DNA from: Oscillospiraceae bacterium
GTDB taxonomy: Bacteria > Bacillota > Clostridia > Oscillospirales > Oscillospiraceae
DNA length: 64,000 bases
Direction of reading: 5' to 3'
NCBI GenBank assembly: GCA_017445385.1
Contig: JAFSUG010000030.1
Location: 1-64,000 of the forward strand
Of the stretch, positions 8,109-16,198 are shown piece after piece. A program made the position numbers and the translations under genes. How positions within the stretch are numbered: the stretch's first letter is position 1; each line of letters starts with the position of its first letter. Below the pieces are notes generated by a model. The model did not search any database, was not told the DNA's origin, and saw only the letters and a list, made by a program, of their open reading frames with translations.

Positions 8109-9068
8109 ATGGGAAACAAAATTACTGTTATCGGCGCAGGCAGCGTCGGCGCAGCCATTGCCAATGACATCATGGTGCAGGGTCTTGCCGGTGAGATCGT
8201 CTTGATCGACATCAACGAAACAAAAGCGTTCGGTGAAGCGCTGGATATTGTCCAGGGCGTGCCGTTTTGTTCGCCTGCGGTGGTCACTTCCGGCGACTAC
8301 AGCACGGCGGAAGGCTCCGATATCGTCGTAATCACCTCAGGCGTTCCGCGCAAACCGGGGCAGACGCGCCTGGAGCTTGCGCAAACGAACGTTGGCATCA
8401 TCTGCCAGATTGCGCCGCGAATCGTTAAATACGCGCCGAACGCGAAGTATATTATCGTTTCCAACCCTGTTGACGTTTTAACTTACGTTTTCCATAAAGT
8501 CTCCGGCATTCCGGAGCATCATATAATCGGCAGCGGCACTGTGCTCGATACGAACCGCCTGCAAACGGAGCTTGCGCGCCGTTTCCGCATCAGCCCGAAA
8601 AACGTCCATGCGCACGTCTACGGCGAGCATGGTGATAGCTCGTTTGTGCCGTGGTCGCTCGCAACGATTGCCAATAACCACATAACGGATTATCGCCTGA
8701 GCGATGATTCCCGTCTGATCGGCGAGATCCATTGGGATCCGGCAACGGACGAAGCGGAGGTTGAGCAGTTCGTCAAAACCTCGGGCGGTCAGGTCATCAA
8801 AGCAAAGGGCGCAACGTTCTTTGCCATTGCAATCGCCGTCTGCCACATCATCAAGTGTATTCAGTCCGGCCTTGGCACCGCGCTCACCGTTTCCACCATG
8901 ATGCATGGCGAATACGGCGTGTCGGATGTGTGCCTTTCCACGCTTTCTATAATCGGCAAGCATGGCAACCACGGCAAGATTATGAATCAGCTGCAGCCGG
9001 ATGAAATCGCAAAGCTGCAGCATAGCGCGGCGTGCCTGCGCGAAGTGATCGATAGCGTTACGTTTTAA
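8109..9068 (+). CDS. mdh: LDH/MDH-family dehydrogenase, probably malate dehydrogenase
   Basis: 319-aa NAD-dependent 2-hydroxyacid dehydrogenase of the L-lactate/malate family. The NAD-binding GAGSVGA is at 9-15, Asp147 and Arg150 in VLDTNR, and catalytic His174 in GEHGDSS. At the substrate-specificity loop it reads VPRKPGQTR. Arg81 stands where lactate dehydrogenases have Gln, and Arg at this position is the classic malate dehydrogenase choice. The rest of the sequence is LDH-like, so it is best called an LDH-like malate dehydrogenase. First gene of a ten-gene operon that ends with fumarate-reductase-type subunits, which fits oxaloacetate-to-malate reduction. L-lactate dehydrogenase remains the alternative. 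Confidence 0.8.
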   Translation: MGNKITVIGAGSVGAAIANDIMVQGLAGEIVLIDINETKAFGEALDIVQGVPFCSPAVVTSGDYSTAEGSDIVVITSGVPRKPGQTRLELAQTNVGIICQIAPRIVKYAPNAKYIIVSNPVDVLTYVFHKVSGIPEHHIIGSGTVLDTNRLQTELARRFRISPKNVHAHVYGEHGDSSFVPWSLATIANNHITDYRLSDDSRLIGEIHWDPATDEAEVEQFVKTSGGQVIKAKGATFFAIAIAVCHIIKCIQSGLGTALTVSTMMHGEYGVSDVCLSTLSIIGKHGNHGKIMNQLQPDEIAKLQHSAACLREVIDSVTF

Positions 9069-9094
9069 CCGTTCGCGGTAGGAGAGTGTTACAT

Positions 9095-9886
9095 ATGGTA
9101 GTGAATTATTTTCCCGGCTGCACGCTGAAAACCCATGCGAAGTATCTTGATCTTTGCGGGCGGAAGGCGGCGGAAAAGCTGGGCGTTGAGCTGCGCGAGC
9201 TGCCCGAGTGGCAGTGCTGCGGCGCGGTGTATCCCATGGCGCGCGATGAGATCGCAACGCGCCTGTCATCTGTCCGTGCGCTGATGAGCGCGCGCGATAA
9301 CGGCGGCGAGCTCGTCACGCTCTGCTCTGCGTGTCACCATGTTATCAAGCGTGTCAACGGCGATATGCAGCGCGATGAAAATATCCGCACGAAGGTCAAT
9401 AACTATCTCAAGCCGGAAACGCCGTATGCCGGCGAAACCACTGTGCTGCACTATTTGGAGCTTCTGCGCGATAAAATCGGCTGGGATGCCGTGCGCGAAA
9501 AGGTCGTAAAGCCGCTTGAGGGCAAAAAGATCGGCGCGTATTACGGCTGCCTGCTGCTCCGCCCGAGCGCGGAAATGCAGATGGATAATGCCGAAAATCC
9601 AACGATCATGGAGAATCTCCTCCGCGCGATCGGGGCGGAGCCGGTCATCTATTCCATGCGCAATGAATGCTGCGGCGGCTATGTGACTATGGAGGATTCG
9701 TCCTTTGCCGCATCGCGCGCAAAGGCAATCTGCGATAATGCCGCTGCCTGCGGCGCGGAGGCGCTGATCACGGCGTGTCCGCTCTGCTACTATAATCTCA
9801 AGCAGAACGGCTCTTTGCCGGTCTATGATTTCACGCAGCTTCTTGCCGAAGCGCTCGGCGTAGATATGGAGGGGCTCGAACAATGA
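9095..9886 (+). CDS. hdrB: HdrB-like heterodisulfide reductase subunit (two CCG domains)
   Basis: 263-aa protein with two Cys-rich CCG domains. The first is FPGC near the N-terminus, then QCCGAVY and CSACHH. The second is YGCLLLRP, then ECCGGY and CPLCYYN. In HdrB these domains hold the noncubane [4Fe-4S] pair that reduces a disulfide. The ATG at 9095, not a GTG nine bases upstream, fits the GGAGAG at 9081. It lies 26 bases after mdh and overlaps hdrC by ATGA. The disulfide partner is unknown; no DsrC or CoM/CoB gene is nearby, and a fumarate-reductase-type pair is in the same operon. Confidence 0.92.
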   Translation: MVVNYFPGCTLKTHAKYLDLCGRKAAEKLGVELRELPEWQCCGAVYPMARDEIATRLSSVRALMSARDNGGELVTLCSACHHVIKRVNGDMQRDENIRTKVNNYLKPETPYAGETTVLHYLELLRDKIGWDAVREKVVKPLEGKKIGAYYGCLLLRPSAEMQMDNAENPTIMENLLRAIGAEPVIYSMRNECCGGYVTMEDSSFAASRAKAICDNAAACGAEALITACPLCYYNLKQNGSLPVYDFTQLLAEALGVDMEGLEQ

Positions 9887-10269
9887 AACAGGAAAACCTC
9901 ATCGATGCCGTCCGTGACAGCTCCGGCGTCAACCCTCGAAAATGTATGAAATGCGGCAAATGTACGGCAACCTGCCCGGCATTTGAGGCAATGGAATATC
10001 ATCCGCATCAGTTTGTGGATATGGTCGAGCGCGGAAAGATTGAGCAGCTTATGCAGTCCAAGGGTATCTGGAACTGCCTCAGCTGCTTCGCGTGCGTTGA
10101 GCGCTGCCCGCGAAACGTCAAGCCTGCGCAGCTCATTGAAGCGGTGCGGCTTGCCGTGATCCGTCAGCAGGGTATGAACCATCTGAAGCCCGAGCAGATC
10201 CCCGAGCTTCTCAATCCGGACCTTCCGCAGCAGGCGATCACAAGCGCCTTTCGGAAATACAGAAAGTGA
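9883..10269 (+). CDS. hdrC: HdrC-like 4Fe-4S subunit
   Basis: 128-aa soluble protein with two classic [4Fe-4S] motifs, CMKCGKCTATCP (residues 21-32) and CLSCFACVERCP (about 65-76). This is the HdrC layout, which wires HdrA to HdrB. It has no membrane helix, unlike HdrE-linked systems. Translationally coupled to hdrB (ATGA overlap) and followed 11 bases later by hdrA. Together the three form a complete HdrABC core. Confidence 0.92.
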   Translation: MKQENLIDAVRDSSGVNPRKCMKCGKCTATCPAFEAMEYHPHQFVDMVERGKIEQLMQSKGIWNCLSCFACVERCPRNVKPAQLIEAVRLAVIRQQGMNHLKPEQIPELLNPDLPQQAITSAFRKYRK

Positions 10270-10280
10270 GGTGCGGGTAA

Positions 10281-12272
10281 ATGATGCATAGAATCGGCGT
10301 GTTCGTCTGTTGGTGCGGCAGCAATATCGCGGCAACGGTCGATGTCAAGCGCGTAGCCGAAGAGCTGGGCAAGCAGCCCGGCGTCGTCTTCGCAACGGAT
10401 TATCAGTATATGTGCTCGCAGTCCGGCCAGGAGCTGATCCAAAGCGCGATCAAAGAGCATGCGCTCACCGGCGTTGTTATCTGCTCGTGCTCTCCGCAGA
10501 TGCATGAAACAACCTTCCGCCGCACGGTTTCGAAGGCGGGGCTCAACCCCTATATGCTGGAAATCGCAAATATCCGCGAGCAGTGCTCGTGGATCCATAA
10601 GGATAAAGAAACCGGCACGGAGAAAGCCATCGTCCTCGGCAGAGCCGCCATCGCCAAGGTGCAGCTCAATGCGCCGCTCAAGGCAGGCGAAACGCCCGTC
10701 ACCAAGCGCGCGCTCGTCATCGGCGGCGGCATCGCCGGCATCCAGACTGCGCTCGATATTGCCGAAGCCGGCTACCCGGTCGATATCGTGGAATCCCAGC
10801 CCACAATCGGCGGCAAGATGGCGCAGCTCGATAAAACGTTCCCCACGCTCGATTGCGCCGCGTGTATCTTAACGCCGCGCATGGTCGATGCGAACCAGCA
10901 GGAGAATATCACGATCTACGCATATAGCGAGGTCGAAGCAGTCACAGGCTTTGTCGGCAACTTCCACGCGAAGATTCGCCGCAAAGCGCGCTATGTGGAT
11001 GAAACCAAATGTACCGGCTGCGGACTTTGCACCGAGAAATGTCCGCAGAAAAACGTCCCAAATGAATTTAACCTCGGCATGGATCATCGCCGTGCCGTCT
11101 ATATCCCGTTCGCGCAGGCAGTTCCCAAGATCGCAACGATCGATGCCAACTACTGCAAGATGCTGCAGGAAGGCAAATGCGGCGTCTGCTCCAAAATCTG
11201 CGCCGCCGGCGCAATCGATTATAAGCAGCAGGATACCTTTGTCGAGCAGGATTACGGCGCAATCGTCGTTGCAACGGGCTTCCGCCCGATCTCCATGGAG
11301 AAGTTCGATGAATACGCCTACAGCCAGAGTCCGGACGTTGTCACGTCGCTGGAATTTGAGCGCCTGATGAACGCCGCCGGTCCCACGAGCGGCACGCTCC
11401 TGCGCCCGTCGGATGGTACGCATCCGAAAACGCTCGTTTTCGTGCAGTGCGTCGGTTCGCGCTGCTCGGACGATGGCAGAGGCAAGCCCTACTGCTCCAA
11501 AATCTGCTGTATGTACACCGCGAAGCACGCAATGCTCTGCCGTGAAAAATACCCGGATACGGACGTTTACGTCTTCTATATCGACGTTCGCGCGCCCGGC
11601 AAAAACTTTGATGAGTTCTACCGCCGCGCAGCCGAGGAATACGGCGTGCATTACATAAAAGGCCAGGTCGGCAAGATCGTGCCGGAGGACGGCAAGCTCA
11701 AGGTGCAGGCGTCCGATCTGCTGGCAAACGAGCAGCTCCATATCGATGCGGATATGGTGATCCTCGCGGCTGCCATCGAGCCGAACCCCACGGCAAGGTC
11801 GCTGGCAACCATGCTCACAACGCCGATGGATACAAACGATTTCTTCACCGAGGCGCATCCCAAGCTTCGTCCGGTGGAAAGCGCAACGGCGGGCATCTTC
11901 CTCTCCGGTACCTGCCAGGGGCCGAAGGATATTCCCGAAACCGTTTCCCAGGCAAGCGCCTGCGCGGCAAAGGTCATGGGGCTGCTGCATAAAGACCGGC
12001 TCGTCGGCAACCCGTGCATCGCGCAGCCGGATGAGCTGATGTGCAACGGCTGCTCGTCCTGCGAAAAAGTCTGTCCCTACGGCGCAATTACCTATGCCGA
12101 TAAGGAGTTTCGCACGTTTGAGGGCATGAAAGTGCGCCGCGTTGCGCAGGTCAACCCGGCTGTCTGCCAGGGCTGCGGCGCGTGTACGGTCGCTTGCCCG
12201 TCCGGCGCAATGGATCTCAAGGGCTTCAGCAATCGGCAGATCATGGCGGAGGTGGATGCCATATGCAAGTAA
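10281..12272 (+). CDS. hdrA: HdrA-like FAD / Fe-S subunit (electron bifurcation core)
   Basis: 663 aa, the length of full HdrA. An N-terminal CWCG segment is followed by the FAD-binding GGGIAG (148-153), a ferredoxin motif CTGCGLCTEKC (244-254), a Cys-rich insert (about 292-307 and 390-410), and two C-terminal ferredoxin motifs (588-599 and 629-640). In characterised complexes HdrA's FAD splits electron pairs between a high-potential acceptor (through HdrB) and ferredoxin. Here the input would come from the flxD/flxA-type genes downstream. Two adjacent ATG codons (10281 and 10284) are possible starts. The 3' end overlaps the next gene by ten bases. Confidence 0.94.
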   Translation: MMHRIGVFVCWCGSNIAATVDVKRVAEELGKQPGVVFATDYQYMCSQSGQELIQSAIKEHALTGVVICSCSPQMHETTFRRTVSKAGLNPYMLEIANIREQCSWIHKDKETGTEKAIVLGRAAIAKVQLNAPLKAGETPVTKRALVIGGGIAGIQTALDIAEAGYPVDIVESQPTIGGKMAQLDKTFPTLDCAACILTPRMVDANQQENITIYAYSEVEAVTGFVGNFHAKIRRKARYVDETKCTGCGLCTEKCPQKNVPNEFNLGMDHRRAVYIPFAQAVPKIATIDANYCKMLQEGKCGVCSKICAAGAIDYKQQDTFVEQDYGAIVVATGFRPISMEKFDEYAYSQSPDVVTSLEFERLMNAAGPTSGTLLRPSDGTHPKTLVFVQCVGSRCSDDGRGKPYCSKICCMYTAKHAMLCREKYPDTDVYVFYIDVRAPGKNFDEFYRRAAEEYGVHYIKGQVGKIVPEDGKLKVQASDLLANEQLHIDADMVILAAAIEPNPTARSLATMLTTPMDTNDFFTEAHPKLRPVESATAGIFLSGTCQGPKDIPETVSQASACAAKVMGLLHKDRLVGNPCIAQPDELMCNGCSSCEKVCPYGAITYADKEFRTFEGMKVRRVAQVNPAVCQGCGACTVACPSGAMDLKGFSNRQIMAEVDAICK

Positions 12273-12700
12273 ACGGTGAATTTAAGCCTAAAATCGTGGC
12301 ATTCTGCTGCAACTGGTGTTCCTATGCCGGCGCGGATCTTGCCGGCAATAACCGCCTGAACTACCCGGCGGAGGTCAAGATCATCCGCATTCCGTGCTCC
12401 TGCCGCCTGAACCCGATGTTCATTCTTCGCGCGTTTCAGCGCGGAGCGGACGGCGTGATCCTCTGCGGCTGCCACCCCGGCGACTGCCACTATACAACCG
12501 GCAACTATTATGCCCGCCGCCGCATGACGCTGCTGTTCTCGATGCTCGATTACCTCGGCATCGAGCGTGAGCGCACGCGCGTGGAGTGGGTTTCCGCGGC
12601 GGAGGGCGCAAAGTTCGCCGCCACGATGAACGATTTCGTTCAAACGGTCACAAAACTCGGTGAAAACCGCAGATTGGAGGATTTGCGATGCAAGAAGTAA
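12263..12700 (+). CDS. flxD: MvhD/FlxD-like electron-transfer subunit
   Basis: 145-aa protein of the methyl-viologen-reducing hydrogenase delta (MvhD) family: FCCNWCSYAG near the N-terminus, then PCSCRLN and CGCHPGDCHY, the Cys set that binds a [2Fe-2S] cluster. This family hands electrons from a partner dehydrogenase to HdrA. The ATG at 12263 lies inside the 3' end of hdrA with GGAGG at about 12248. No hydrogenase genes are present. The following genes encode Fe-S and NAD(H)-binding subunits instead, which matches the FlxABCD arrangement. Confidence 0.9.
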   Translation: MQVNGEFKPKIVAFCCNWCSYAGADLAGNNRLNYPAEVKIIRIPCSCRLNPMFILRAFQRGADGVILCGCHPGDCHYTTGNYYARRRMTLLFSMLDYLGIERERTRVEWVSAAEGAKFAATMNDFVQTVTKLGENRRLEDLRCKK

Positions 12701-13665
12701 AGCAAAAAGCCATCGAATTGCTCCAAAGCGGCAAGGTTCAGCGCGTGCTGGGCTGGAAAACCGGCGAGTTTTTCTATGACCTTACGCCAGCAGTCTTCGA
12801 AACCGTCGAAGAGATCAAAAAAGATTTCGTCTTTTCGCCGTTCTGCGGTGCGAACCTCTCAAAATATCTTATCGCCGAAAGCCGCAAGGAAGGCAAAATT
12901 GCCGCGTTCCTGAAGCCGTGCGACAGCTATTCTTTTGTCCAGCTTCTCAAGGAGCACCGCATCGTGCGTGAAAACGTCCACGTCGTGGGCGTGCAGTGCA
13001 ATGGCATGTGCGATATCGAGGCGATCAAGGCGCAGGGCGTAAAGGGCGTTACCGCCGTCCGCCAGGAAGGCGAAACGCTCGTCTGCGAAACGCTCTACGG
13101 CGAAAAATCCGTGCCGTATGCCGCTGCGCTCTCCGAGCGCTGCAAAACCTGCAAGAGCAAAAAAATCGTCCTGTTCGATGAGCTGCTCGGCGAAAACGGC
13201 GAGGACGATCCCGATTGCGGCAGATTCGATCTCGTTTCCAAGCTCGAAGCCATGACGGCGGAAGAGCGGTTTGCCTTCTGGCAGCAGGAGCTTTCGCGCT
13301 GCATCCGCTGCAATGCCTGCCGCAACGTATGTCCTGCCTGCTCGTGCGAAAAGTGCGTCTTCGATAACGATACGCTCGGCACGGCGAACAAGGCGGCGGC
13401 AAACAGCTTTGAAGAGCAGAATTTCCATATTATCCGCGCGTTCCACGTTGCCGGCCGCTGCACGGACTGCGGTGAATGCAGCCGCGTCTGTCCGCAGCAT
13501 ATCCCGCTGCACCTGCTCAATCGGAAATTCATCAAGGATACGAATGAGCTTTACGGCGAATACCAGGCAGGCGCCGATCTTGAAACAAGACCGCCGCTTG
13601 TGGACTTCACGCAGGACGATTGCGAACCGTCCGTTGTCTATACGAGGGGAGGGAACGGCAAATGA
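12688..13665 (+). CDS. 4Fe-4S dicluster subunit, FlxC/FrhB-like
   Basis: 325-aa soluble Fe-S protein. The N-terminal 150 residues resemble the FrhB / FdhB-type domain (FSPFCGANLSKYL near 50-62). Next come CKTC, a dense Cys cluster CIRCNACRNVCPACSCEKC (about 208-226) and CTDCGECSRVCP (about 260-271). This fits one of the two ferredoxin-type subunits of FlxABCD complexes, carrying electrons between the NADH-oxidising flavin subunit and the MvhD-like subunit. It overlaps flxD by 13 bases and the next gene by ATGA. I cannot say firmly whether it corresponds to FlxB or FlxC. Confidence 0.82.
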   Translation: MQEVKQKAIELLQSGKVQRVLGWKTGEFFYDLTPAVFETVEEIKKDFVFSPFCGANLSKYLIAESRKEGKIAAFLKPCDSYSFVQLLKEHRIVRENVHVVGVQCNGMCDIEAIKAQGVKGVTAVRQEGETLVCETLYGEKSVPYAAALSERCKTCKSKKIVLFDELLGENGEDDPDCGRFDLVSKLEAMTAEERFAFWQQELSRCIRCNACRNVCPACSCEKCVFDNDTLGTANKAAANSFEEQNFHIIRAFHVAGRCTDCGECSRVCPQHIPLHLLNRKFIKDTNELYGEYQAGADLETRPPLVDFTQDDCEPSVVYTRGGNGK

Positions 13666-14672
13666 AAAAACTCCCGATCACCGAGCTTGACAGCTTCTTG
13701 AAGTCGCTGAATATGCCGGTCTACCTGCCGTCGGACGATCCCTCCGGGCAGGCGAAGTTTACGCGCTGGGCGGAGGGTGTGCAGCTCACGCAGCAGCTCA
13801 ATACCGTCCGCAGCGCAAAGGATCTATTCTTTCCGCAAATGGAAAACCTTGTGGATTTCAAGGTGCAAGATCAAAAAATCGAGATCATCGAACACCGCAA
13901 CGTTTCGGAGAATTTCGTCATCTTCGGCGTGCGCGCGTGCGACGCGGCGGCGTTTGAGATTCTTGACCGCGTCTTTCTCTCCGATCCTGTGGACGGCTAT
14001 TATAAAGAGCGGCGCGATCATGCGCTGATCGTCACAATGGCTTGCTCCGCGCCGGAGGAAACCTGCTTCTGCACTGCCTTCGGCATTGACGCTGCCGATC
14101 CCAAGGGTGATGTTACCGCATGGAAAACGGAGGATAGCTTCTTCTTCCGCGCCAATACGGGAAAAGGCGAAAAGCTGATCGCCGGGCTTGCCGATGGCGA
14201 TGAATCCGCTGTTCAGGCGCAGCAGGCGCAAACGCGCGAAATTCTCTCCAAGCTGCCGAACGGCAAGCTCGATCTCACGGGCTTTGACGGCGCGCACATG
14301 ATGGAAAAATTTAACGATTCGCGCTGGAAAGAGCTGAGCGAGGCTTGCCTCGGCTGCGGCACCTGCACGTTCGTCTGTCCCACCTGCCAGTGCTATGACG
14401 TGCGCGAGTTCAATACCGGCGATACGATCCAGCGCTTCCGCTGCTGGGATAGCTGCATGTATTCGGACTTCACCAAAATGTCCGCCGGTCAGCCGCGCCC
14501 CACGCAGCTTGAGCGGTTCCGCCAGCGCTTCATGCATAAGCTCGTCTACTTCCCGGATAATAACGACGGTGTTTACGGCTGCGTCGGCTGCGGCAGATGT
14601 CTGCAAAAATGCCCGATCCATATGAACATCGTTAAAGTTGCAAAAACAATCGGAGGTGAGGGAAATGGCTGA
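13662..14672 (+). CDS. 4Fe-4S dicluster subunit, FlxB / sulfite-reductase-A-like
   Basis: 336-aa soluble protein resembling the beta subunit of cytoplasmic hydrogenases and anaerobic sulfite reductase subunit A. The N-terminal 220 residues contain RACDAAAFEILD near 108-119. Two [4Fe-4S] motifs follow: CLGCGTCTFVCPTCQC (about 230-245) and CVGCGRCLQKCP (about 310-321). The ATG at 13662 overlaps the upstream stop, with GAGGGGAGGG before it. It pairs naturally with the following FAD/NAD subunit, as AsrA does with AsrB and FlxB with FlxA. Confidence 0.82.
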   Translation: MKKLPITELDSFLKSLNMPVYLPSDDPSGQAKFTRWAEGVQLTQQLNTVRSAKDLFFPQMENLVDFKVQDQKIEIIEHRNVSENFVIFGVRACDAAAFEILDRVFLSDPVDGYYKERRDHALIVTMACSAPEETCFCTAFGIDAADPKGDVTAWKTEDSFFFRANTGKGEKLIAGLADGDESAVQAQQAQTREILSKLPNGKLDLTGFDGAHMMEKFNDSRWKELSEACLGCGTCTFVCPTCQCYDVREFNTGDTIQRFRCWDSCMYSDFTKMSAGQPRPTQLERFRQRFMHKLVYFPDNNDGVYGCVGCGRCLQKCPIHMNIVKVAKTIGGEGNG

Positions 14673-15498
14673 ATACCGTGAACCGCTCATTCCGATGCTC
14701 GGCGTTGTCACCGCAATCCGCACCGATACGCCGGATGTCAAAACCTTCACCGTCACGGGGCTGGATGGTAAAAAACCGTTTGTGCATATTCCCGGCCAGT
14801 GCGCCATGCTCTCGATCCCCGGCGTCGGCGAAGCGCTCTTTTCCATAACCTCCTCGCCCACGAAAGAAGACGCGCTGGAGTTTTCTATCAAGAAATGCGG
14901 CTGCGTTACCGATTGGCTTCATGCCATGGAGCCCGGCCAGCAGATCACGATCCGCGGACCTTACGGCAGCGGCTTTCCTGTGGATACCGATTTCCGCGGC
15001 AAGGACCTCGTGTTCGTTGCCGGCGGCATCGGTCTTGCGCCGCTGCATTCCGTGATCAACTACGTCCGCGCGAACCGCGCGAACTACGGCAAGGTTGATA
15101 TCGTCTACGGCTCTCGCAGCATGCAGGACCTCGTCGATTTCGATGAAATTCTGAACGAGTGGTCGAAAGAGGAGGGCATCACCGTCCATCTTACGATCGA
15201 CCGTGAGCAGCCGGAGTGGAAGGGGCATGTCGGTTTCGTGCCGAACTATGTGAAAGAGCTCGGCTTCGATACGAGCCGCACGGTCGTTATGTGCGGTCCC
15301 CCGATCATGATCAAATTCACGCTTGCCGGCCTTATGGAGCTTGGATTTGATAAATCCAATATCTATACAACGCTGGAAATGAAGATGAAATGCGCGCTCG
15401 GCAAATGCGGACGCTGCAATATCGGAACCAAGTACATCTGCAAAGACGGTCCGGTCTTCCGGCTCGATCAGCTGGATGAACTGCCGGATGAATATTAA
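14665..15498 (+). CDS. flxA: FAD/NAD(H)-binding oxidoreductase subunit (FlxA/AsrB-like)
   Basis: 277-aa ferredoxin-NADP-reductase-fold subunit, the probable NADH entry point of the complex. It has an FAD-binding barrel (about 10-95), the NAD-binding half with FVAGGIGLAPLHS (about 113-125) and MCGPP (about 207), and a C-terminal [2Fe-2S] Cys set (CALGKCGRCNIG...C) as in PyrK and AsrB proteins. The start at 14665 follows GGAGGTGAG and overlaps the previous gene by eight bases. Together with the flxD-type gene it would feed NADH electrons to HdrA. Confidence 0.88.
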   Translation: MAEYREPLIPMLGVVTAIRTDTPDVKTFTVTGLDGKKPFVHIPGQCAMLSIPGVGEALFSITSSPTKEDALEFSIKKCGCVTDWLHAMEPGQQITIRGPYGSGFPVDTDFRGKDLVFVAGGIGLAPLHSVINYVRANRANYGKVDIVYGSRSMQDLVDFDEILNEWSKEEGITVHLTIDREQPEWKGHVGFVPNYVKELGFDTSRTVVMCGPPIMIKFTLAGLMELGFDKSNIYTTLEMKMKCALGKCGRCNIGTKYICKDGPVFRLDQLDELPDEY

Positions 15499-15509
15499 GG
15501 AGAGCGACC

Positions 15510-16184
15510 ATGGAGAAAATGGTAACGATCTATTTATACGGGAAAAAGTATGAAGTTCCCGAGTCGCTTACGATTATGGAAGCGATGGAATACGCTGGCT
15601 ATCAGCTCGTGCGCGGCTGCGGCTGCCGTAACGGCTTCTGCGGTGCATGCGCAACGATCTGCCGCGTGAAAGGGCAAACGGAGCTCAAAGCGTGCCTTGC
15701 CTGCTCCACCAAGGTGGAAGATCAGCTTTATATCGCAACGCTTCCGTTCTTTCCGCTCATTAAGCAGGTCTATGACGTTGAGAAAGTCCAGCCCACGCAG
15801 CAGATCATGATGCAGCTTTACCCGGAAATCTATTCCTGCGTCGGCTGCAACGCCTGCACGAAGGCGTGTACGCAGGGGCTGAACGTCATGCAGTACATCG
15901 CCTATGCCCAGCGCGGTGAATTTGAAAAATGCGCGGAAGAATCGTTTGACTGCGTCATGTGCGGCGTTTGCTCTTCGCGCTGTCCGGCGGAGATTTCGCA
16001 TCCGCAGGTTGCGATGCTCGCGCGCCGGCTCAACGGCAAATACTTGGCGCCGCATTGCGATCATCTCGATGCGCGCGTGAAAGAAATCGAAGAGGGCAAG
16101 ATTGAAGATATGATCCGTTCGCTGATGGATAAGCCGCTCGAAGAGATCAAAGAGCTCTATAACAACCGCGAAATCGAAAAGTAA
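15510..16184 (+). CDS. Fumarate-reductase-type Fe-S subunit (2Fe-2S + two 4Fe-4S motifs)
   Basis: 224-aa protein. The N-terminal plant-ferredoxin-like domain carries CGCRNGFCGAC and a fourth Cys near 62. The C-terminal domain has two four-Cys motifs, CVGCNACTKAC and CVMCGVCSSRCP, rather than the usual mix with a three-Cys [3Fe-4S] site. It has no membrane anchor and no C-terminal CCG domain, unlike methanogen TfrB, where an SdhB-like part is fused to an HdrB-like part. Here HdrB is a separate gene in the same operon. Role by inference: passes electrons from the Hdr/Flx modules to the flavoprotein that follows. Confidence 0.85.
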   Translation: MEKMVTIYLYGKKYEVPESLTIMEAMEYAGYQLVRGCGCRNGFCGACATICRVKGQTELKACLACSTKVEDQLYIATLPFFPLIKQVYDVEKVQPTQQIMMQLYPEIYSCVGCNACTKACTQGLNVMQYIAYAQRGEFEKCAEESFDCVMCGVCSSRCPAEISHPQVAMLARRLNGKYLAPHCDHLDARVKEIEEGKIEDMIRSLMDKPLEEIKELYNNREIEK

Positions 16185-16198
16185 GGAGGGGACGAGAG

